The notes beneath the pieces were generated by a model. That model ran no database searches and was not told the origin of the DNA. It saw nothing but the letters and a program-made list of their open reading frames with translations. Of a stretch of 64,000 nt of DNA, positions 23,815-32,709 are shown piece after piece. The position numbers and the translations under genes are program-made. The DNA comes from Lentzea albidocapillata subsp. violacea. Its GTDB lineage: Bacteria > Actinomycetota > Actinomycetes > Mycobacteriales > Pseudonocardiaceae. The stretch lies in assembly GCF_900100275.1 (NCBI RefSeq), contig NZ_FNET01000020.1, forward strand, positions 1 to 64,000. The letters run 5' to 3'. The number at the start of each line of letters is the position of its first letter. The first letter of the stretch is position 1.

Positions 23815-26487
23815 CTAGTGGGCGGCGTCGTCCCAGGAACGGCCCACGCCGACCGAGACCTCCAGCGGCACCAGCAGCTGGTAGGCGTTGCCCATCTGGT
23901 CGCGCACCAGTGCCTCGACGGCCTCGCGCTCGCCCTCGGCCACCTCCAGCACCAGTTCGTCGTGGACCTGCAGCAGCATCCTCGAGCGCAGGCCGGACGA
24001 CTCCAGCGCGCGGTAGACGCCCAGCATGGCCACCTTGATGATGTCCGCGGCGCTGCCCTGGATCGGCGCGTTGAGGGCCATGCGCTCGGCCATCTCGCGA
24101 CGCTGGCGGTTGTCCGACGTCAGGTCCGGCAGGTAGCGGCGGCGGCCGAGAACGGTCTCGGTGTAGCCGTCCTTGCCGGCCTTCTTCACGATCTCGTTGA
24201 GGTAGTCGCGCACGCCGCCGAAGCGGGAGAAGTACGCCTCCATCTGCTCGCGGGCCTCTTCGGTCGGGATGCGCAGCTGCTGCGACAGACCGAACACCGA
24301 CAGGCCGTACGCGAGGCCGTACGACATCGCCTTGATGCGGCGGCGCATCTCCCCCGTCACCTCGGCGGTGGGGATCGAGAACGCCTGCGACGCCACGTAG
24401 GTGTGCAGGTCCTCGCCGCTGTTGAACGCCGCGATCAGGCCCTCGTCGCCGGACAGCGTCGCCATGATGCGCATCTCGATCTGGCTGTAGTCCGCGGTCA
24501 TCAGCTCCGCGTAGCCCTCGCCGACGACGAACGCCTGGCGGATGCGGCGGCCCTCGTCCGTGCGGATCGGGATGTTCTGCAGGTTCGGGTCCGTCGAGGA
24601 CAGCCGGCCGGTGGCGGCGATCGTCTGGTGGAACGTCGTGTGGATGCGGCCGTCGTCGGCCACCGACTTCAGCAGGCCGTCCACAGTGGACTTCAGGCGC
24701 GTGACGTCGCGGTGCGAGAGCAGGTGCTGCAGGAACGGGTGCTCGGTCTGCTCGAACAGGTTCTGCAGCGCGTCCGCGTCCGTGGTGTAGCCGGTCTTGG
24801 TCTTCTTCGTCTTCGGCATGTTCAGCTCGTCGAAGAGGACCGTCTGCAGCTGCTTCGGGCTGCCGAGGTTGATCTCCTTGCCGATGACCGAGTACGCGTC
24901 CTGCGCCGCCTGCTTCACGCCGGCCGCGAAGTGCGCCTCCAGCTCCGAGAGGTGCTCGACGTCGATCGCGATGCCGACCGCCTCGACCTCGTCGAGCACG
25001 TTCATCAGCGGCAGTTCGAGGTTCGCGAGCAGGTCGGTGCCGCCGATCGTGACCAGTTCCTCGTCGAGGCGGTCGGCGAGCTCGGCGACGGCACGCGCGC
25101 GCAGGATCGTGCTGGTGGCGACCTTCTGGGCTTCCTCGGACTCGTCGGAGAGCAGCGACAGCTGGCCGTCGCCGGACTCCTCGGCGCGCAGCTCGCGCTT
25201 GAGGTAGCGCAGCGCCAGGTCGTCCAGGGCGAACGACCGCTGGCCGGGACGCACCAGGTAGGCGGCCAGCGCCGTGTCGGAGGACAGGCCGCGCAGCTTC
25301 CAGCCGCGGGCGCGCACGCGGCGCAACGGCAGCTTAAGGTCGTGGCCCGCCTTGGACACCGACTCGTCGGCCAGCCACGCGGCGAGCGCCTGCTCGTCGG
25401 CCTCGTTCAGCTCCTCGACGGCGACGTACCCGCCCTCACCGGTGGCCGTGCACAGCGCGACGCCCTCCAGGTCGGTCGTGATGCGCAGCGCGACGCCGAC
25501 CCGCGTGTTGCGGGCGTGCTGGTCCAGCCACTTCGCGAGCGTGCCCGCGGGGATCGCGCCGCCGGAGACCTCGAAGCCCTCCTCGGCCTCGGGCTCGGCG
25601 GTCGTCAGCGTCTGGAAAAGACGGTCGCGCAGGACGCGGAACTCCAGCTCGTCGAACAGGCGGTGCACCGCGTCGCGGTCCCACTGCTGCACCACGAGAC
25701 CGTCGATCGTGTACGGCAGCTCGACGTCCTTGATCAGCTCGGTGAGCTGGCGGTTCATGATGATGTTCGCCAGGTTGCCGCGCAGAGCCTCGCCGACCTT
25801 GCCGGGCACCTCGTCGATGCGGTCGACGAGCTCGTTGAGGCCGCCGAACTGGTTGAGCAGCTTGATGATCGTCTTCGGGCCGACGCCGGGGGTGTTCGGC
25901 AGGTTGTCCGAGGAGTCGCCGCGCACCGCCGCGTAGTCCGCGTACTGGTCCGGGCGCACGCCGTGCTTCTCCTCGACGTAGGCCGGGGTGAAGCGGCCCA
26001 TCTCCGAGACGCCCTTGACCGGGTACAGCACCGTGACCTGGTCGTTGACCAGCTGGAACGCGTCCCGGTCGCCGGTGACGATCTCCACCTCGACGCCCTG
26101 CGCCACGGCCTGCGTGGTCAGCGTCGCGATGATGTCGTCCGCCTCGTAGTTCTCCTTCTCCATGGTCGGGATGGCCAGCGTGGCCAGCACGTCCTTGATC
26201 AGGGAGACCTGGCTGCGGAACTCGTCCGGCGTCTTCGTGCGACCGGCCTTGTACTCGGGGTACTGCTCGGAGCGGAAGGTCTTGCGCGAGACGTCGAACG
26301 CCACCGCGACGTGCGTCGGCTTCTCGTCGCGCAGGATGTTGATCAACATGGACGTGAAGCCGTACACGGCGTTCGTGACCTGGCCCGTCTTCGTCACGAA
26401 GTTCTCGGCGGGCAGGGCGTAGAACGCTCGGTAGGCCATCGAGTGACCGTCGATGAGCAGGAGCCGCTTCACGTCTGAGGTAGTCAC
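23815..26487 (-). CDS. polA: DNA polymerase I
   Basis: An 890-residue polymerase. The N-terminal 5'-3' exonuclease has LLIDGHSMAYRAFYA, VTGDRDAFQLV and GDSSDNLPNTPGVGPKTII (helix-3-turn-helix). The middle proofreading domain lacks the catalytic DxE residues, so there is no 3'-5' exonuclease, as usual in actinobacteria. The polymerase part shows motif A DYSQIEMRIMATLSG, the O-helix RRRIKAMSYGLAYGLS and motif C LLQVHDELVLEV. The GTG at 26487 gives the normal length. Its place near rpsA and pdtaR fits mycobacterial gene order. Confidence 0.97.
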   Translation of the reverse strand: MTTSDVKRLLLIDGHSMAYRAFYALPAENFVTKTGQVTNAVYGFTSMLINILRDEKPTHVAVAFDVSRKTFRSEQYPEYKAGRTKTPDEFRSQVSLIKDVLATLAIPTMEKENYEADDIIATLTTQAVAQGVEVEIVTGDRDAFQLVNDQVTVLYPVKGVSEMGRFTPAYVEEKHGVRPDQYADYAAVRGDSSDNLPNTPGVGPKTIIKLLNQFGGLNELVDRIDEVPGKVGEALRGNLANIIMNRQLTELIKDVELPYTIDGLVVQQWDRDAVHRLFDELEFRVLRDRLFQTLTTAEPEAEEGFEVSGGAIPAGTLAKWLDQHARNTRVGVALRITTDLEGVALCTATGEGGYVAVEELNEADEQALAAWLADESVSKAGHDLKLPLRRVRARGWKLRGLSSDTALAAYLVRPGQRSFALDDLALRYLKRELRAEESGDGQLSLLSDESEEAQKVATSTILRARAVAELADRLDEELVTIGGTDLLANLELPLMNVLDEVEAVGIAIDVEHLSELEAHFAAGVKQAAQDAYSVIGKEINLGSPKQLQTVLFDELNMPKTKKTKTGYTTDADALQNLFEQTEHPFLQHLLSHRDVTRLKSTVDGLLKSVADDGRIHTTFHQTIAATGRLSSTDPNLQNIPIRTDEGRRIRQAFVVGEGYAELMTADYSQIEMRIMATLSGDEGLIAAFNSGEDLHTYVASQAFSIPTAEVTGEMRRRIKAMSYGLAYGLSVFGLSQQLRIPTEEAREQMEAYFSRFGGVRDYLNEIVKKAGKDGYTETVLGRRRYLPDLTSDNRQRREMAERMALNAPIQGSAADIIKVAMLGVYRALESSGLRSRMLLQVHDELVLEVAEGEREAVEALVRDQMGNAYQLLVPLEVSVGVGRSWDDAAH

Positions 26488-26542
26488 GGGCCCGAGTCTA
26501 GGGTGGGGGTCTGACAGTTTTGCTTGAGCCCTTGGAGCCCGT

Positions 26543-26953
26543 GTGACCCCGGACCTGCCTATCGAGTTCGCCGACGAGCAACTGCACGTACGGATGGGCA
26601 TCGAAATCACCCAATGGGATGTTCAGGAGATGATCGGCACGATGCCGGTCAAGGGCAACCGCCAGCCGTTCGGCCTGCTGCACGGCGGCGCGAACGCGGT
26701 GCTCGCCGAACAGCTGGGCTCCGTCGCGTCCGCGATGCACGCCTCCCAGTTCGACTGCATCGCCGTCGGACTCGAGCTGTCCTGCACCCACCACCGAGCG
26801 GCGCGCGAGGGCACCGTCACCGGCGTGGCGCGCCCGATCCACCTGGGCCGCAGCACGACGACGTACGAGATCGTCATGACCGACGAAGACGGCAAGCGCA
26901 CCTGCACCGCACGCCTCACGTGCCTCATCCGCCCGAAGCCTCCGGGCGCCTGA
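26543..26953 (+). CDS. PaaI-type hotdog thioesterase
   Basis: A 136-residue single hotdog-fold acyl-CoA thioesterase. QPFGLLHGGANAVLAEQLGS is the PaaI/YbgC-like HGG loop with the catalytic Glu/Asp further on the helix, and GTVTGVARPIHLGRSTTTYEI completes the sheet. It likely hydrolyses aromatic or hydroxybenzoyl-CoA-type thioesters; the substrate is not set by sequence. The GTG at 26543 has TTGGAG upstream. It is divergent from polA, an arrangement common in related genomes. Confidence 0.9.
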   Translation: MTPDLPIEFADEQLHVRMGIEITQWDVQEMIGTMPVKGNRQPFGLLHGGANAVLAEQLGSVASAMHASQFDCIAVGLELSCTHHRAAREGTVTGVARPIHLGRSTTTYEIVMTDEDGKRTCTARLTCLIRPKPPGA

Positions 26954-26975
26954 GCACTGCCATCACACGAACGAA

Positions 26976-27008
26976 AGCGGGGCGGAGGGAAATTCCCTCC
27001 GCCCCGCT
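26976..27008. terminator. Bidirectional terminator between thioesterase and livF
   Basis: An almost continuous palindrome with 16-bp perfect arms (26976-26991 and 27993-equivalent right arm at 26993-27008) around one A, GC-rich with an AAATT centre. It lies between convergent genes and would serve both directions. Confidence 0.8.
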
Positions 27009-27023
27009 CCCACCAGCCGAACC

Positions 27024-27740
27024 TCAGTGAGCCTCACCCAGGTACGCGTCGCGCACCCGCTGGTCGGCCAGGAGCGAGTGCCCCGGACCGTCCAGAGTGG
27101 TCCTGCCGAGGTCGATCACGTACCCGTGGTCCGACAACGCCAGCGCGGCAAGGGCGTTCTGCTCCACCAGGAGGATGGTGGTGCCGAGCGACTGCAGCTC
27201 CTTGATGGTGTCGAAGATCTTCTGCGTCATGATCGGCGAGAGACCCATCGAGGGCTCGTCGAGCATCAGCAGACGGGGCTTCGACATCATCGCGCGGCCG
27301 ATGGCCAGCATCTGCTGCTCACCACCGGAGAAGAGCCCGGCCTTGTTCTGCCGCCGCTCCCCCAGCACGGGGAAGAGGTCGTACACGCGCTGGATGTCGG
27401 CCTCGACGCCGTCGTCCTTGCGGACGTAGGCACCGAGCTGCAGGTTCTCCTCCACGGTCATCCGCGGGAAGAGCCGGCGGCCCTCGGGGCAGTGGGCGAT
27501 GCCCTCTCCGAGGATCGCGTGCGCCGGGTCGTGGTGGATTTCCTTGCCCTGGAACCGGATCGAGCCGGACGTCGGCCGCAACAGACCCGAGATGGTGCGC
27601 AGGGTCGTGGTCTTGCCCGCACCGTTCGAGCCGATCAGCGACACGATCTGGCCGGCCTCGACGGTGAACGAGATGTCGCGGACGGCCTCGATCGCGCCGT
27701 ACGAGACGGAGAGGTTGCGGACTTCGAGCAGCGCGGTCAT
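27024..27740 (-). CDS. livF: Branched-chain amino acid ABC transporter ATPase LivF
   Basis: A 238-residue ABC ATPase. Walker A is SLIGSNGAGKTTTLR, the signature FSGGEQQMLAIGRAM, Walker B LLMLDEPSMGLSP and the switch histidine is replaced by VEQNALAAL, as usual in LivF. IAHCPEGRRLFPRMTVEENL is the family-specific Q-loop stretch. It is the last gene of the liv operon, and its ATG overlaps the livG stop. Confidence 0.95.
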   Translation of the reverse strand: MTALLEVRNLSVSYGAIEAVRDISFTVEAGQIVSLIGSNGAGKTTTLRTISGLLRPTSGSIRFQGKEIHHDPAHAILGEGIAHCPEGRRLFPRMTVEENLQLGAYVRKDDGVEADIQRVYDLFPVLGERRQNKAGLFSGGEQQMLAIGRAMMSKPRLLMLDEPSMGLSPIMTQKIFDTIKELQSLGTTILLVEQNALAALALSDHGYVIDLGRTTLDGPGHSLLADQRVRDAYLGEAH

Positions 27741-28558
27741 GCCTGCTCCTCCTCAACAGAAGCAGCGGCGGCCTCGACGTCGTGCTGGACTTCCTCCGGG
27801 GGCTTGCCGAGGTAGGCCTCGATCACCCGCGGGTCCGCCCGCACGACCTCGGGGCTGCCCTCGACGAGCAGTTCGCCCTGCACGAGCACGGAAACCGAGT
27901 CGCACAGCCCGAAGATGAACTTGATGTCGTGCTCGATGACCACGACGGACACACCCGTGTCGCGGATGCGGAAGATCAGCTGCTGCGTCGCTTCCGTCTC
28001 CTGCGGGTTCATGCCCGCGGTGGGCTCGTCCAGCAGCAGCACCGCCGGGTCCGTCGCCAACGCGCGCGCGATCTCCAGACGGCGCTGGTCGCCGTACGGG
28101 AGGTTGCGCGAGAGCTCGTCATCGACGCCGTTCAGGCCGACGAACGCGAGCAGCTCCCGCGACCGCTCGCGAGCGGCCTTCTCACCGCGCTGGTACGCCG
28201 GGCCGTGGAACAGCGAGGCCAGCGGGCCCTGCTTCATCCGCACGTGGCGGCCGACCATGACGTTCTCCAGCACGGTCATGCTGGGGAACAGGCGGATGTT
28301 CTGGAACGTGCGGGCCAAGCCCGCGGCCGTCACCTTCGCCGGGTCGCCGTGCAGGACGTTGCCCTTGAGCAACACCTCGCCGGTGGTCGGCGTGTACAGA
28401 CCCGTCAGGCAGTTGAAGAACGTCGTCTTCCCCGCGCCGTTCGGACCGATCAGACCGACGATCTTGCCTTCTTCGAGCGTCAGGGTGACGCCCTTCAACG
28501 CCTTGAGGCCACCGAAGACCATCGAGACGTCACGCGCCTCCAATACCGGAGTGCTCAT
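27737..28558 (-). CDS. livG: Branched-chain amino acid ABC transporter ATPase LivG
   Basis: A 273-residue ATPase with Walker A GLIGPNGAGKTTFFN, the LivG stretch GLARTFQNIRLFPSMTVLENVMVG, a signature region reduced to LPYGDQRRLEIARAL, Walker B VLLLDEPTAGMNPQE and the switch EHDIKFI. It pairs with LivF. The C-terminal tail (about 25 residues, Glu/Ala-rich) is longer than usual. It overlaps livM and livF by 4 bp each. Confidence 0.95.
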   Translation of the reverse strand: MSTPVLEARDVSMVFGGLKALKGVTLTLEEGKIVGLIGPNGAGKTTFFNCLTGLYTPTTGEVLLKGNVLHGDPAKVTAAGLARTFQNIRLFPSMTVLENVMVGRHVRMKQGPLASLFHGPAYQRGEKAARERSRELLAFVGLNGVDDELSRNLPYGDQRRLEIARALATDPAVLLLDEPTAGMNPQETEATQQLIFRIRDTGVSVVVIEHDIKFIFGLCDSVSVLVQGELLVEGSPEVVRADPRVIEAYLGKPPEEVQHDVEAAAASVEEEQA

Positions 28559-30267
28559 GCTTTCTTCGCCTCCACATGCGCCTCTTCGGCATTCTCGTCG
28601 GCGCGTTCGACCATCTCAGCGCGCCTGTGCGCATCGGGGATCAGGCCGACCGGCCGGAACCGCATGATCAGGACCAGCGCGAGGCCGAAGATCATGAGGC
28701 GGTAGTCCTCGAAGTCGCGGAGCTTCTCGGGCAGCACGAACAGCAGCGCGGCACCGAGAACGGCGCCGGGGATAGAGCCCATGCCGCCGAGGATGACCGC
28801 CGCGAGGAGCGTGACCGACTCGAGGAACTTGAACGACTCGTACGAGACGGTGCCGTTCTTGTGCGCGAACACCGCGCCCGCGAGACCCGCGAGCATGGCA
28901 CCGATGAGGAACGCGAGGATCTTCATCTTGCCGGTGCGGATGCCCATCGCGCGGGCAGCGTCCTCGTCCTCGCGGATCGCGATCCACGCACGGCCGATGC
29001 GGCTGAACTTGAGGTTCGCGAACACCGCCATCGTCGCCGCGACGAGGAGCACGATCAGGACGTAGTAGAGGACACCCGCGGGGAGCTTCACCGCGCCGAT
29101 CGAGATCGACTTGTTGAACTCCGCGCCGAACAGCGACAGCGCCGGAACACCGGGGATCGCGTTGGAGCCGTTGGTGAAGCCACCGATGTCGTTCTGCGCG
29201 GAGCGGGTGAAGATCTCACCGAACGCCAGCGTCACGATCGCCAGGTAGTCACCGCGGACCCGCAGCGTCGGCGAACCGACGATCGCGCCGAAGATGCCGG
29301 CCACGACGGCCGCGATCACGGCGGCGACGGGGAACGGCAGGGCGAAGCCGAAGTACGCGGTGGCGGCACCGGAGAAGTTCGCTGCCACGAGGGCACCGAT
29401 GCCCATGAACGCCACGTACCCGAGGTCGAGCAGACCCGCGAGGCCGACGACGATGTTCAGGCCGATCGCGGTGGCGGCGTAGATGCCGATGTTCGCGGCG
29501 ACGGTCATCCAGTACTCGTTGCCCGCCTCGGTGAACGGCAGCAGCAGCGCGCACGCCGCCAGCACGATCACGCTGAACACGCGGTGCTGCTCGGACAGTG
29601 CCGAGAGCCAGCGGACGTAGCCGACGCCGCTCAGCGCGCCGAGCACACCGGTCGCGAACCCGAGGAACGACAGGAAGATCGCGCCCGCGTACGGGTTGGC
29701 GGAACCGACGCCACCGGTGGTCAGCATCGCGGCGACGGCGTAGAGCACCGCGCCGAACGACAGCAGCAGCACCAGGTACGCGACCGGGGTGGAGATCTTG
29801 AACTTCCACTCGCCCACCGGCTCGATGCCGATGCCGTAGCCCGCGAGGATCGTCAGCACGCCGGCGACGAGGCCGACCACGCCACCGAACGCGGTGGCAC
29901 CTTCGAGGGCCGTGATGGCACCGAGGCCACCGCCCTTGACCGTGATGTACGCGCAGTTGACGAAGGAGACGAGGGTGAGGCCCCAGCCGAGCGCCCGGAC
30001 GACGCGGCCCCTGGACGGAACCGGCGCGAACGCCGCGACCAGGATGAGGATGCCCAGCACCAGGACGTGCCAGCGGAACCCGGTGACACCGAACGGTGCG
30101 TCGAAGTACTGCAGCGTCGAGTTGTCCGGCCAGTTGCCGTCGTTGAGCGGGAACGTGACCCACGGCAGCAACGCCGCGACGATGCCGAGAACGCCGCCGG
30201 CGGCCGCGAAAGGCTTGCCGAGGGGTGCGAGCGCGGAGCGCTTCGCAGAAGTGTCGACCGTACTCAT
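28555..30267 (-). CDS. livM: Branched-chain amino acid ABC permease LivM, long form
   Basis: A 570-residue permease. The C-terminal part from about 230 is a standard LivM core (GLNIVVGLAGLLDLGYVAFMGIGA, LTLAFGEIFTRSAQNDIGGFTNG, IGRAWIAIREDEDAARAMGI). The first 230 residues are an added block of about six membrane segments (AAGGVLGIVAALLPWV, VLVLGILILVAAFAP, GVVGLVAGVLTILAGYGIG and others), so it is much longer than the usual 300-420. The added block may assist assembly or gating. Coupled by overlaps to livG and livH. Confidence 0.93.
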   Translation of the reverse strand: MSTVDTSAKRSALAPLGKPFAAAGGVLGIVAALLPWVTFPLNDGNWPDNSTLQYFDAPFGVTGFRWHVLVLGILILVAAFAPVPSRGRVVRALGWGLTLVSFVNCAYITVKGGGLGAITALEGATAFGGVVGLVAGVLTILAGYGIGIEPVGEWKFKISTPVAYLVLLLSFGAVLYAVAAMLTTGGVGSANPYAGAIFLSFLGFATGVLGALSGVGYVRWLSALSEQHRVFSVIVLAACALLLPFTEAGNEYWMTVAANIGIYAATAIGLNIVVGLAGLLDLGYVAFMGIGALVAANFSGAATAYFGFALPFPVAAVIAAVVAGIFGAIVGSPTLRVRGDYLAIVTLAFGEIFTRSAQNDIGGFTNGSNAIPGVPALSLFGAEFNKSISIGAVKLPAGVLYYVLIVLLVAATMAVFANLKFSRIGRAWIAIREDEDAARAMGIRTGKMKILAFLIGAMLAGLAGAVFAHKNGTVSYESFKFLESVTLLAAVILGGMGSIPGAVLGAALLFVLPEKLRDFEDYRLMIFGLALVLIMRFRPVGLIPDAHRRAEMVERADENAEEAHVEAKKA

Positions 30268-31178
30268 GCGCGCACCCTTTCCGGCTCACCGAACAGACCC
30301 TGCGGGCGGAAGACGAGCACGAGGATCAGCACGACGAAGATCCACACGTAGTCGTACTGGGTGCCGCCCGGCATGTACTGACCGGCAACGGTCTTGATCA
30401 GACCGATGATGAACGCGCCGATGACCGCGCCGCGGATGCTGCCGACGCCGCCCAGGACGGCCGCCGTGAAGGCGAAGATGCCGTTCTGGAAGCCCATGTC
30501 GATGTTGATGTTGTTCAGGTAGCCGCCGAACATGATGCCCGCGACACCGGCGAGAACGGCGCCGATGACGAACGTCAGCACGATCACGCGGTCGGGGTTG
30601 ACACCCATGAGCTTCGCGGTGTCGGGGTCCTGCGCGGTCGCCCGCATCGCGCGTCCCATGCGGGAGCGGTTGATGTAGGTCTGCAGGATGACGGCGAGAC
30701 CCACCGAGAGCGCGACGAGCAGGATGCCGGTCCACGAGATGTTGACCGAGCCGATCGTGAGGTTGCCCTCGGGGAACACCTTCGGGTAGGGCAGGTTGGA
30801 CTTGGCGTTCGGGTAGAAGACGCGCACAGCCTCCTGCAGGAACACGGACACGCCGAGCGCTGTGATGAGCGGTGCCAGCCGGGGCGCGTTGCGCAGCGGC
30901 CGGTAGGCGAACCGTTCCATGATCACGGCGACGATGACCGCCACCACGATGCCGCCGACGAACATGAGCGGCAGGGCCACGGCGGGCGACTTCTTGAGAT
31001 CGTCAGGAAGAAGCGTGAACGTGGCAAGGCCTCCGTACGAGGCCACCATGAAAACCTCGCCGTGGGCGAAGTTGATCAGCTGGATGATGCCGTACACCAT
31101 CGTGTACCCGAGGGCGATCAGGGCGATCAACGCACCCTGAATGACCCCGTTGGCCAGCTGTTGGAACAGGACTGACAC
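30264..31178 (-). CDS. livH: Branched-chain amino acid ABC permease LivH
   Basis: A 304-residue permease opening LFQQLANGVIQGALIALIALGYTMVYGII and containing FAHGEVFMVASYGG, GRAMRATAQDPDTAKLMGVN (coupling loop to the ATPases) and FTAAVLGGVGSIRGAVIGAFIIG, all typical for LivH. It forms the pore with LivM. A hairpin in the 76-bp gap before it may reduce its expression relative to the binding protein. Confidence 0.95.
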   Translation of the reverse strand: MSVLFQQLANGVIQGALIALIALGYTMVYGIIQLINFAHGEVFMVASYGGLATFTLLPDDLKKSPAVALPLMFVGGIVVAVIVAVIMERFAYRPLRNAPRLAPLITALGVSVFLQEAVRVFYPNAKSNLPYPKVFPEGNLTIGSVNISWTGILLVALSVGLAVILQTYINRSRMGRAMRATAQDPDTAKLMGVNPDRVIVLTFVIGAVLAGVAGIMFGGYLNNINIDMGFQNGIFAFTAAVLGGVGSIRGAVIGAFIIGLIKTVAGQYMPGGTQYDYVWIFVVLILVLVFRPQGLFGEPERVRA

Positions 31179-31192
31179 GACTACCTCCGTAG

Positions 31193-31229
31193 ACGGCGGG
31201 GGCGAGCAAAGAACGCCCGCCCCCGCCGT
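31193..31229 (-). terminator. Intercistronic hairpin between livK and livH
   Basis: ACGGCGGGGGC (31193-31203) and GCCCCCGCCGT (31219-31229) pair perfectly over 11 bp with a 15-nt loop. It lies after the binding-protein stop and before the permease start. Such hairpins protect the upstream mRNA and partly terminate transcription, giving excess binding protein. Confidence 0.6.
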
Positions 31230-31254
31230 TGCTCAATCAGTTTTTCGGTAGTCG

Positions 31255-32484
31255 TCAGCCGGTGAAGGTGCCGGTCTGAACGTCCTTCCACTTGGCCGAG
31301 GTGACCTGGTAGACGGTCAGCACCTTGTTCGTGCTGTCGCCGTACTGGTCGAACTTGATCTCGCCAGTGGCACCGGAGCCGCTGAAGGCACCGACGTTGG
31401 TCAGCATGCCGTCACGCTTCGACTCGTCCCAGGCAGCGCCACCCTCGAGGGTCTTGGCCAGACCACCGATGATCGCGTTCGTGGCGTCGTAGGAGAACGC
31501 ACCGTAGGCGGCGTAGTCCTCCTTGCCGAACTTCGCCTTGTACGCGTCGACGAAGGCCTTGGCCGTGGCCAGGGACTCGGTCGGGGCACCGACGGAGGTG
31601 GCGAGGTCGCCCTCTTTACCGCCGAGCTCGATGAACTTGGGGTCGAAGATGCCGTCGCCGCCCATCAGCGGAACGTCGAGGCCGTTGTCCTTCATCTGCT
31701 TGGACAGCGGACCGGCGACCGGGTACTCACCGCCGTAGTAGACGGCTTCCGGGCCGAGGGCCTTGATCTTGGCGATGACGCCGGAGAAGTCGGTGTCCTT
31801 CTCGCCGACCTTCTCGGAGCCGACGATCGTGCCACCCTTCTTGGTGACCTGCTTCGACAGCTCGGCGGCCAGGCCCTCACCGTAGGTCTTGCCGTCGGTG
31901 ATGATGGCGATCTTCTTCTTGCCGGCCTTCTCGACGAGGTAGTTGGCCGCGTACGGGCCCTGCAGGTCGTCGGTCGTGCAGACACGGAAGTAGTTGTCGA
32001 ACTGCCGCTTCGGGGCCGTCAGGAAGTCATTGCCCCTGGTCAGCGACGGGTTCGTGTTGGCGGGCGATACCATGGGGATCTTCTTGTCCCGCAGGATCGG
32101 CTGCACGGTCTGGGCGACCGACGAGTTCAGCGTGCCGACGACACCGACGACGTTCGGGTCGGTCGACAGCTTCGTGGCGGCCTGGGCACCCTTGGCGGGG
32201 TTGGCCTCGTCGTCCTGGGCGGACACGGTCAGCTTGAAGCCCGGAACCGTGCACTTCTTGTTCGCCTCGTCCACGGCGAGCTCGGCGGACTGCTTGATGC
32301 CGACGCCGAGAGCGGACAGGTTCCCGGACAACGGGGCGACAACACCGACGGTCAGAGTGCCCTTCGACGTGTCGCAGCTGCCCCCGTTGGTGCCGCCGCC
32401 CTCGGTCTTGTTCGAGCCACAGGCTGCAAGAACAAGCAGCGAGGCGCCGACGATCGCTGCGGACTTCACAGAGTGCTTACGCAC
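31255..32484 (-). CDS. livK: Branched-chain amino acid ABC substrate-binding lipoprotein
   Basis: A 409-residue lipoprotein: MRKHSVKSAAIVGASLLVLAACGSN with lipobox LAAC, then the Peripla_BP_6 (type I) fold, GTLTVGVVAPLSGNLSALG, VVGVVGTLNSSVAQTVQPIL, KIPMVSPANTNPSLT and VYYGGEYPVAGPL. The ligand is probably Leu/Ile/Val but could be another amino acid or amide. The GTG at 32484 has AGGAGGG at a six-nt distance. First gene of the five-gene operon. Confidence 0.94.
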   Translation of the reverse strand: MRKHSVKSAAIVGASLLVLAACGSNKTEGGGTNGGSCDTSKGTLTVGVVAPLSGNLSALGVGIKQSAELAVDEANKKCTVPGFKLTVSAQDDEANPAKGAQAATKLSTDPNVVGVVGTLNSSVAQTVQPILRDKKIPMVSPANTNPSLTRGNDFLTAPKRQFDNYFRVCTTDDLQGPYAANYLVEKAGKKKIAIITDGKTYGEGLAAELSKQVTKKGGTIVGSEKVGEKDTDFSGVIAKIKALGPEAVYYGGEYPVAGPLSKQMKDNGLDVPLMGGDGIFDPKFIELGGKEGDLATSVGAPTESLATAKAFVDAYKAKFGKEDYAAYGAFSYDATNAIIGGLAKTLEGGAAWDESKRDGMLTNVGAFSGSGATGEIKFDQYGDSTNKVLTVYQVTSAKWKDVQTGTFTG

Positions 32485-32576
32485 GTGATGTCCCTCCTAT
32501 ATCCCTGCTCCCGGCCACGCGAGATCTCCGCGCGCCGCTCCATCACCCTCTCCTGAGGGATGGCCGGAACCTAGGC

Positions 32577-32703
32577 GATGACTGTGACCCCAGTCATCAA
32601 AGCCAATGGGCTCGTGACCATAACGCAACGCGGCGTTATGTTTCACTTAAGCAATGTCACAGACTGTAACCTTCGTTCACTCTTTGGACGGCTGCCATAA
32701 CGT
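32577..32703. promoter_or_regulatory. Control region of the liv operon with two inverted repeats
   Basis: GATGACTG-N6-CAGTCATC (32577-32598) and CATAACGC-N6-GCGTTATG (32619-32640) are both perfect 8-bp inverted repeats with six-nt spacers, 22 bp each. A third CATAACG half-site stands at 32696-32702, next to the divergent gene. The region is AT-richer than its surroundings and must hold both divergent promoters. Confidence 0.5.
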
Positions 32704-32709
32704 GGACGT

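Noticed and set aside
22918-26478. A 1186-codon open frame opposite polA and its neighbours
   Set aside because: It is an antisense shadow of polA and the SecD-like gene, rich in Arg, Leu, Val, Asp and His without domain structure.
28576-30351. A 591-codon plus-strand frame opposite livM
   Set aside because: It mirrors a clear membrane permease and has the Arg/Asp/Glu composition of a reverse-strand shadow.
32641-32700. Possible GlnR box upstream of livK (GTGAC and GAAAC elements)
   Set aside because: The two halves are 11 nt apart instead of the expected six, so the match is not good enough.
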